64,000 bases of DNA. It comes from Ashinkailepas kermadecensis. Lineage: Eukaryota; Arthropoda; Thecostraca; Neolepadidae. The DNA lies in assembly GCA_034440615.1 (NCBI GenBank), contig JAOTOM010004386.1, forward strand, positions 124,001 to 188,000. Direction: 5' to 3'. The translations under genes and the position numbers were made by a program. This document shows, piece by piece, positions 57,604 to 64,000 of this stretch (its first letter is position 1; each line of letters opens with the position of its first letter). The notes beneath the pieces were generated by a model. That model had not been told where the DNA came from. It did no database searches and saw only the letters and a list, made by a program, of their open reading frames with translations.

Positions 57604-58885
57604 AATGTCTGAAACCTAGGACCATCTGAGAGCCATTCTTCGTTGTATTAAACATACATAGGAAGATTAGATTATGTCTCAGTTGTCGTTAGTGTAGAAC
57701 TTCCGATCCAAATATTACTTAGCATTTTTTATAGAAGGAGTTTTGATGAGTGCACATGTTACAACTCCAAGAACTATTTTGCATAGCTTCTAGTCGTGTG
57801 TGAGAGATACTCCGGAGTTCGTCCTGAATTACGCTGGAATAATTAAATAATGACCTAAGAGATTGAAAACACTGTCTTGTGAATAAGAAGTATGCAGTGT
57901 TATTGACTTTGAATTTGCTTATCCTAGCTTAATAGCTGGGTGTCTTCTTCAAAGGAATGATTTTGGCCAATTCGAGTGTCTCAGAAATTCCAAAAAAGAC
58001 CAGCTTGTTATCAAAATATTTTTAAACGTCGGTGTCCATGGTAGTGAAATTTTGTTTGCATCACGTCTCTGGTACAGTTTCAGAGAAATATGCCAGCTGG
58101 AGACAAACACCATGCTCCGGCTGTGCCCACTTTGCTTGTGCAAAATTAGTGTAGTTCATGTCAGATGGCAATTAATTATGTCATGCATTTTTTGTCAGCT
58201 TTATTTCGAAGAAAGAAAGAAAATTTATGGATCACAATGATCATGGTATGAACAGTTACCGTCTCCTTAAATATTGCTAATGCACTTACTTCCTTTCACT
58301 GTAAGCGGAATATACAATCTTAGGGGTGGGGTGGGGGATTGCTAGTAAGCTTTGTTAGTGGCTGATCAAGGAGGCTAGTAAGTAGTCGTAATGTGAAGCT
58401 TTGAAGTGAGCCTGACAGGTTCGCATGCTTTGTGACCTTCTAAATAATGAAGCAAATTCAAAACTTCAGCTTCAGTGGCAATCATGCTGCCAAGTGTTCG
58501 TGCTGCTAGAACAGTGGGGCACTGAAATTTCCTATGTCGTATCATTAGGTTCTGCTTGTTTTGCAAAATACCCACTGAGTTGTTGTTTATTCGTTGACAT
58601 TTTGTTCCATTTGGTGATTGCAATCTGGTAGTGTTGAATTGCATCCTTTTCTCCATCATATTTTTCCAGATTCGATGACATTTGTATGGATTATATATTA
58701 TTATTTAGTATTATTTCGCTAACTTGCTCCATAATACGTTGTTTTTCAAGGATTTTGATAGCTCAATAGATATATTCATTTGTTTCCTCCAGATGTTCCA
58801 GTCATTGCCATCTTGGGCCATGTATTGCAGTCGGTGACACGATCTCTTTGCCACACTCAACACAGCTAACTAGCAGTAGTTGTGA
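57604..58885. other. Unannotated AT-rich sequence
   Basis: About 1.3 kb with no recognised gene or repeat. Confidence 0.5.
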
Positions 58886-59046
58886 GGGAACGAGTGGTCT
58901 AGGGGTAAGATGCTTGTCTCACAATCGAAAGGTTGTGGGTTCGAGTCTCACCTGTCGCTACTCTTCGCCCGCGACCAATCGGCGTGAGAGATTGGCGACG
59001 CTACATGACTGAACGGTCGACGTGTCGGAAAACCAATAACCAACCA
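58886..59046 (+). mobile_element. tRNA-derived SINE, copy 2
   Basis: The head carries an A-box-like GTGGTCTAGGGGTAAGATGC and a B-box GGGTTCGAGTCTCAC. The body CGCGACCAATCGGCGTGAGA, GATTGGCGACGCTACATGAC matches copies 1 and 3. The head differs from theirs, so at least two tRNA-like heads are joined to the same body in this genome. Confidence 0.75.
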
Positions 59047-59454
59047 GCAGTAGTTTTGAGTCACTGGAGGCTGAGTTGTTCGGTCACGTCAGCCACGTGT
59101 TGCCTGAAATTCGCACCGTAGCAGGCGTGGAGCCACCGCTCCCCCTGCAAATTATACACCGCACCTCTAAATAATAGCCTGCCGAAAGACACCATGTGCA
59201 CTTCAACGAAATGCCGAAAGACTGCCAGCTTTCAGTGTATGTATATTGCAGCGCAGTGTTCAATCAAAATATAAATCACGAAGCATCCGAATGACTGGCA
59301 CGTCGGCGACACAACGCCTCCTGAAGCAGTGCTGAGCTAGGCCGCATGGACTTGTCTCACACGGGCGCACGATAACCACGACAGCCTGCCGTTGACCACT
59401 GACGAGACGGCACGCGACGGATGTGCTCCGGCCACATGGAGGGTCACACTGCCG
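59047..59454. other. Unannotated sequence
   Basis: No gene is recognised between the SINE and the 141-bp array. Confidence 0.5.
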
Positions 59455-59882
59455 AGCGATGAGAGTCGTGGCGGCGGTGGGCAGCGCGCAGTGACGCTCA
59501 CTGTGACGGCGAGAGCAGCTCAACTACCGCAAGTGGGCTGCCACTCGTGGTGCAGTCTGCCAGCCGGCAAGCAAGTCCCCCCCCCCACCCCACCCTCCGA
59601 TGAGAGTCGTGGCCGCGGTGGGCAGCGCGCAGTGACGCTCACTGTGACGGCGAGAGCAGCTCAACTACCGCAAGTGGGCTGCCACTCGTGGTGCAGTCTG
59701 CCAGCCGGCAAGCAAGTCCCCCCCCCACCCCACCCTCCGATGAGAGTCGTGGCCGCGGTGGGCAGCGCGCAGTGACGCTCACTGTAACGGCGAGAGCAGC
59801 TCAACTACCGCAAGTGGGCTGCCACTCGTGGTGCAGTCTGCCAGCCGGCAAGCAAGTCCCCCCACCCCAACCCACCCTCCGA
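59455..59882 (+). repeat. 141-bp tandem repeat, 3 copies
   Basis: GATGAGAGTCGTGGCGGCGG-type starts at 59458, 59599 and 59739 give periods of 141 and 140. Each ends in a C-rich run and CACCCTCC. The 127-codon open frame across it is repetitive and has no domain. Confidence 0.95.
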
Positions 59883-60465
59883 CGCCGAGCGTGACTTAAA
59901 CGTCAAAACCGGCAGCAAGAAGTCGAGCTACCCTTCTCTGAACTCAAGTAACCTTTGAAAATTATACAAACGATGAGTGAGTTTGCGCCTGTATTGATCC
60001 GCACCAGACATCCGCCAGCCCTGCTCAGCCCGCTACCCAACGGCGCCGCTGAAGGTCAAGTGCAACGCCTGGGGGCTTAAACGTCAGCTGACCGTGGTCG
60101 GCGTCCGTGTGACCTTGACCGGTTAGTCAGAGGCGCGCCTGTCGGCCGATTATGGGGATCGTGTGAGCTGAAGGAGAAAACGTGACCAAAAAAATTGTCG
60201 ATAGTTGGTTGGGTGGAGTTTCCGTACATTTGCGGACGAATTTGAACGGTCTCAACAACTTGGATGAGATATAGAAACCAACGGAAGCCAAACTCAGGCT
60301 GTGGAACGAATGTCATTTCAGCAGGACGGGAAAATCAGCTGGATGAAAACGCGGCTGGAATGCCGCAGGCGAGCACCAACATGGGCGGAAGTCGCGATGG
60401 TCAGTCGAGGTACGGACCGACGTTTTGTTTCACTGCTGGCTGTGTTTGACCAGCCTGCCACCATG
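59883..60465. other. Unannotated sequence
   Basis: No gene is recognised. Confidence 0.5.
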
Positions 60466-60530
60466 CAGGTGATGTCGGCTGTTCCCGACATGTCGGCTGT
60501 TCCCGACATGTCGGCTGTTCCCGACATCCG
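60466..60530 (+). repeat. 18-bp repeat with hairpin units, 3 copies
   Basis: ATGTCGGCTGTTCCCGAC is repeated three times. GTCGG and CCGAC inside each unit can pair, giving a row of small hairpins. Confidence 0.9.
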
Positions 60531-60764
60531 GGTGTAGTCCGGACCGGAGCGGCCGCGCGGCCGCCACCAGGGAGGTTGTCCATGCTGTGTCCGCGCCTGC
60601 GACCGTGCCCACTCGCACGGAGGTCGGCGTGGTGGCCGGCCGGCAGCCGAGCACAGCTGCGGTGGCCGGTGCCGGCATTTCCGACACGCTGTCTGACGCC
60701 GTTGCGAAAGGCGGACGTCTCTGCGTGCGCCCGGCTCGCAAACACTGAGAAGTACATCCGTTGT
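60531..60764. other. GC-rich spacer between arrays
   Basis: CpG-dense sequence with no recognised gene, RNA or transposon. Confidence 0.4.
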
Positions 60765-61160
60765 GCGCGCCGCGGTCCCCGGTTGGTGCGTGCCGCGGTC
60801 CCGGGTCGGTGCGTGCCGCGGTCCCGGGTCGGTGTGTGCCGCGGTCCCCGGTCGGTGCGTGTCGCGGTCCCGGGTCGGTGCGTGCCGCGGTCCCGGGTCG
60901 GTGCGTGCCGCGGTCCCGGGTCGGTGCGTGCCGCGGTCCCGGGTCGGTGTGTGCCGCGGTCCCGGGTCGGTGCGTGCCGCGGTCCCGGGTCGGTGCGTGC
61001 CGCGGTCCCGGGTCGGTGTGTGCCGCGGTCCCGGGTCGGTGCGTGCCGCGGTCCCGGGTCGGTGCGTGCCGCGGTCCCGGGTCGGTGCGTGCCGCGGTCC
61101 CGGGTCGGTGTGTGCCGCGGTCCCCGGTTGGTGCGTGCCGCGGTCCCGGGTTAGTGCGTG
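60765..61160 (+). repeat. CpG-dense 23-bp array, about 17 copies
   Basis: The unit is CGCGGTCCCGGGTCGGTGCG plus TGC, with CCCCGGT and GTGTGTGC variants. Unit length 23 rotates the frame and no stop occurs, so long spurious Arg/Gly/Pro frames appear on both strands. Confidence 0.95.
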
Positions 61161-61301
61161 CCGCCGAGTGCCGGCGACGATTCTCCGGTTGTGAAACAGA
61201 AGAACAGCTGCAGCGTGGTCGACGTGTCAGGGTGTCAAACCAAGCGACGTCAGCCGTTCCTGACCGATCCAACAGGCCCTAAGAAGAAGATCCGGTTCAG
61301 T
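61161..61301. other. Short spacer between arrays
   Basis: About 140 bp separating the 23-bp and 41-bp arrays. No feature is recognised. Confidence 0.5.
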
Positions 61302-62524
61302 GTACACCAGGGATGGAGCGGTCTACCACAGGCGGTGGCAGTGTACACCAGGGATGGAGCGGTTTACCACAGGGGGTGGCAGTGTACACCAGAGATGGAG
61401 CGGTCTACCACAGGCGGTGGCAGTGTACACCAGGGATGGAGCGGTTTACCACAGGCGGCGGCGGTGTACACCAGGGATGGAGCGGTCTACCACAGGCGGA
61501 AATGTACACCAAAGATGGAGCGATCTACCACAGGCGGCGGCAGTGTACGCCAGGGATGGAGCGGTCTACCACAGGCGGCGGCGGTGTACACCAGGGATGG
61601 AGCGGTCTACCACAGGCGACGGCAGTGTACACCAGGGATGGAGCGGTCTACCACAGGCGGCGGCAGTGTACACCAGGGATGGAGCGGTCTACCACAGGCG
61701 GCGGCAGTGTACGCCAGGGATGGAGGGGTCTACCACAGGAGGCGGCAGTGTACACCAGAGATGGAGCGGTCTACCACAGGCGGCGGCAGTGTACACCAGG
61801 GATGGAGCGGTCTACCACAGGCGGCGGCAGTGTACACCAGAGATGGAGCGGTCTACCACAGGCGGCGGCAGTGTACACCGGGGATGGAGCTGTTTACCAC
61901 AGGCGGCGGCAGTGTACACCAGGGATGGAGCGGTCTACCACAGGCGGCGGCGGTGTACACCGGGGATGGAGCTGTTTACCACAGGCGGCGGCAGTGTACA
62001 CCAGGGATGGAGCGGTCTACCACAGGCGGCGGCAGTGTACACCAGAGATGGAGCGGTCTACCACAGGCGGCGGCGGTGTACACCAGGGATGGAGCGGTCT
62101 ACCACAGGCGGCGGCAGTGTACACGAGGGATGGAGCGGTCTACCACAGGCGACAGTGTACACCAGGGATGGAGCGGTCTACCACAGGCGGCGGCGGTGTA
62201 CACCGGGGATGGAGCTGTTTACCACAGGCGGCGGCAGTGTACACCAGGGATGGAGCGGTCTACCACAGGCGGCGGCAGTGTACACCAGGGATGGAGCGGT
62301 CTACCACAGGCGGCGGTGTACACCAGAGATGGAGCGGTCTACCACAGGCGGCGGCAGTGTACACCAGGGATGGAGCGGTCTATCACAGGCGGCGGCAGTG
62401 TACACCAGAGATGGAGCGGTTTACCACAGGCGACAGTGTACACCAGGGATGGAGCGGTCTACCACAGGCGGCGGCAGTGTACACCAGGGATGGAGCGGTC
62501 TACCACAGGCGGCAGTGTACACCA
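61302..62524 (+). repeat. 41-bp minisatellite, about 30 copies
   Basis: The unit contains CCAGGGATGGAGCGGTCTAC and CACAGGCGGCGGCAGTGTAC. Some copies lack three or six bases of GGCGGC. Three long + frames (400-460 codons) run through it and encode only the repeat. The array is interrupted at its right end by the LINE that begins at 62522. Confidence 0.95.
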
Positions 62525-64000
62525 TAAAGTCATAAAGTCATAGTCATAAAGTGTTAAGGCTTAATAAGAGCCATAGGGGCCCATCTGGGTTAAGCCTATC
62601 TGGAGAATGTACTAGAAATGTACATACTCTCACCCCAATCAATCCCTTATCTCAAGTTCCTAGGAAGCTATATATCGCAGCCTATCTAGCACCAATTCAC
62701 TTGCTATTGCATAGCACACTCCCATTGTGCTACCATAGACAATCTCATCAGTATCACATCCCGAAGGAAGGTGCTGAATCCACTGCTAGGTACACCCTAT
62801 ATAAAGTTATAAAGCGCCCAGACTCAATAAGAGGCCCAAGGGCCCATCCAGTTAAGTCTGCAAATGGAAGATAATGTAAGCCTGGTAAAAAGACCCTCCC
62901 CAACCATCCCACATCCCGAAGAACCAGTCCTCCAACATCCCACACACCCATCAATGCCTATCTACCCTAGCTTTCCAGCCCTATTCCCCTGATCTCTCTT
63001 AACACATGTGGATTGAATGCCTTGTCAATAATTTTCCAACTGTATCCATGCCTGCTTAAAGGGGTCAGTGCCGTGCACACTTGCTTAACATACATCTCAC
63101 CCCATCCATCACAAATTATAACTCAAAAACGAGATTTTCCTGTCTAAAAAATGTATCCACCCTACTTTTAAATACATTCAATGAGGAACTGCCCACTACA
63201 TCAGCAGGCAGCCCATTCCACTGATCAACAACCCTTTGACTGAAGACCTGTTGTCGCTTAACTGTCCTACACCTCAACTTATCTAACCTGAATTGATGAC
63301 CCCTATGTGATACTCTAAACTGAAGAGCGCCATTTAAATTGACCCGATCTAGTCCTTTAGCAATTTTGTACATTTCAATCATGTCCCCCCTTAATCTCCT
63401 ATACTTGAGTGAATACATATATAATGCCACAAGCCTTTCTCCATATTCTAAGTTACCTATTCCACTGATGAGTCTAGTTGCTTTGCGCTGCACTCTCTCT
63501 AACTTGTCTAAATCTTTTTCTAGGTAGGGGCTCCAGCTTGATGTCATTCGCAAATTTGAACACTCTATTCCTCAGCCCTACCTCAATGTTATTCACAAAG
63601 ATGATAAAGAGAAGGGCCCTAGAACAGAGCCCTGTGGTACTCCACTCAGAACATCCTTCCAATCAGATTTACATCCATTTAACATTACCCTTTGTTTCCT
63701 TCCCCTCAACCATGCTTCAATCCAGCCTAGAACTTTTCCAACAAGCCCATGTTGCTGTAGTTGATGAATTAGCCTCCCATGTGGAACTTTATCAAAAGCT
63801 TTGCTAAAGTCCAAGTACACAACATCTATCATGCTTTGATTGTCTACTTCTTTAGCAACATACTCCATGAACTCCAAAAGGTTAATTAAACAAGACCTTC
63901 GAGATCGAAATCCATGTTGAGTATCCCTTAAAAGATTCTGCCTATCAAGATGAATCTGAACATTCTGTTTAACCAGATTTTCTAGTACCTTGCAAACTAT
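62522..64000 (-). mobile_element. Non-LTR retrotransposon, CR1-like, internally deleted, continues past the window
   Basis: The element runs on the minus strand with its 3' end at 62522, marked by a (TTTATGAC)-type tandem tail, about 590 bp of 3' untranslated sequence and reverse-transcriptase coding remnants up to the window edge. The 3' end matches 17933-18412, a second 5'-truncated copy. The insertion abuts the last unit of the 41-bp array. Subfamily assignment to the CR1/L2 side of the Jockey group rests on the RT motifs and the tail and is not certain. Confidence 0.85.
63116..63940 (-). pseudogene. Reverse transcriptase of the LINE, with frameshift and internal deletion
   Basis: Reading the minus strand from about 63935: 'QHGFRSRRSC', then 'VVYLDFSKAFDKVPHGRLI' (palm motif with the first catalytic Asp), 'GWIEAWLRGRKQRV' and 'SGVPQGSVLGP' (to about 63617). 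After a one-base shift it continues 'FIIFVNNI' and 'FKFANDIKL', where the catalytic F-A-D-D has become F-A-N-D. It then joins directly to 'WSPYLEKDLDKLERVQRKAT', normally well downstream, so the thumb region is deleted near 63540. The tail 'VVDQWNGLPADVVGSSSLNV' is the usual LINE C-terminus, ending at 63116. Several lesions make this copy inactive. Confidence 0.85.

Noticed and set aside
61158..62543. Three + strand frames of 400-460 codons
   Set aside because: All read the 41-bp minisatellite. Their co-existence in three frames shows repeat periodicity and not coding.

Overview
The window looks like arthropod nuclear DNA, probably crustacean. I infer this from the gene family, the GC-rich exons with canonical GT-AG introns, tRNA-derived SINEs, non-LTR retrotransposons and a Penelope-like element. 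No prokaryotic gene organisation is present. The species cannot be named from the sequence alone.

One gene can be reconstructed. It is the 3' part of a sidestep (Side) family neuronal immunoglobulin-superfamily receptor on the + strand, from 4813 to 53659. Ten coding exons join in phase without a stop for about 574 codons: Ig3 (4813-4964 and 15724-15868), Ig4 (17411-17541 and 18874-19033), Ig5 (23342-23498 and 24283-24419), FN3 (27634-27948), transmembrane segment and proximal tail (42584-42841), and two less certain tail exons (46634-46782 and 53537-53659). Exons for the signal peptide, Ig1 and Ig2 should lie upstream of position 1.

Layout: 1-4812 is intron with a SINE, microsatellites and part of a dispersed repeat. 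4965-15723 is a 10.8 kb intron with 34-, 59-, 27- and 51-bp arrays and long (TA)n runs. 15869-27633 holds the Ig4 to FN3 exons, a LINE 3' end and several arrays. 27949-42583 is a 14.6 kb intron with a 3.3 kb 43-bp satellite. 42842-53536 holds a decayed antisense LINE, a 64-bp array and copies of dispersed repeats. 53660-64000 lies beyond the proposed stop and holds a Penelope-like element with hammerhead-like motifs, a SINE, more arrays, and a partial LINE running off the right edge. Tandem arrays cover very roughly a fifth of the window, by hand summation of their spans.

The most unusual signal is that several minisatellites seem to be seeded from the gene's own splice junctions. The 3' end and donor of 18874-19033 are tandemly copied into the following intron. 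The acceptor and first bases of 46634-46782 recur in about 23 copies of a 64-bp unit just upstream. The donor of the same exon recurs downstream. Each array multiplies potential splice sites inside the gene, some of them frame-compatible.
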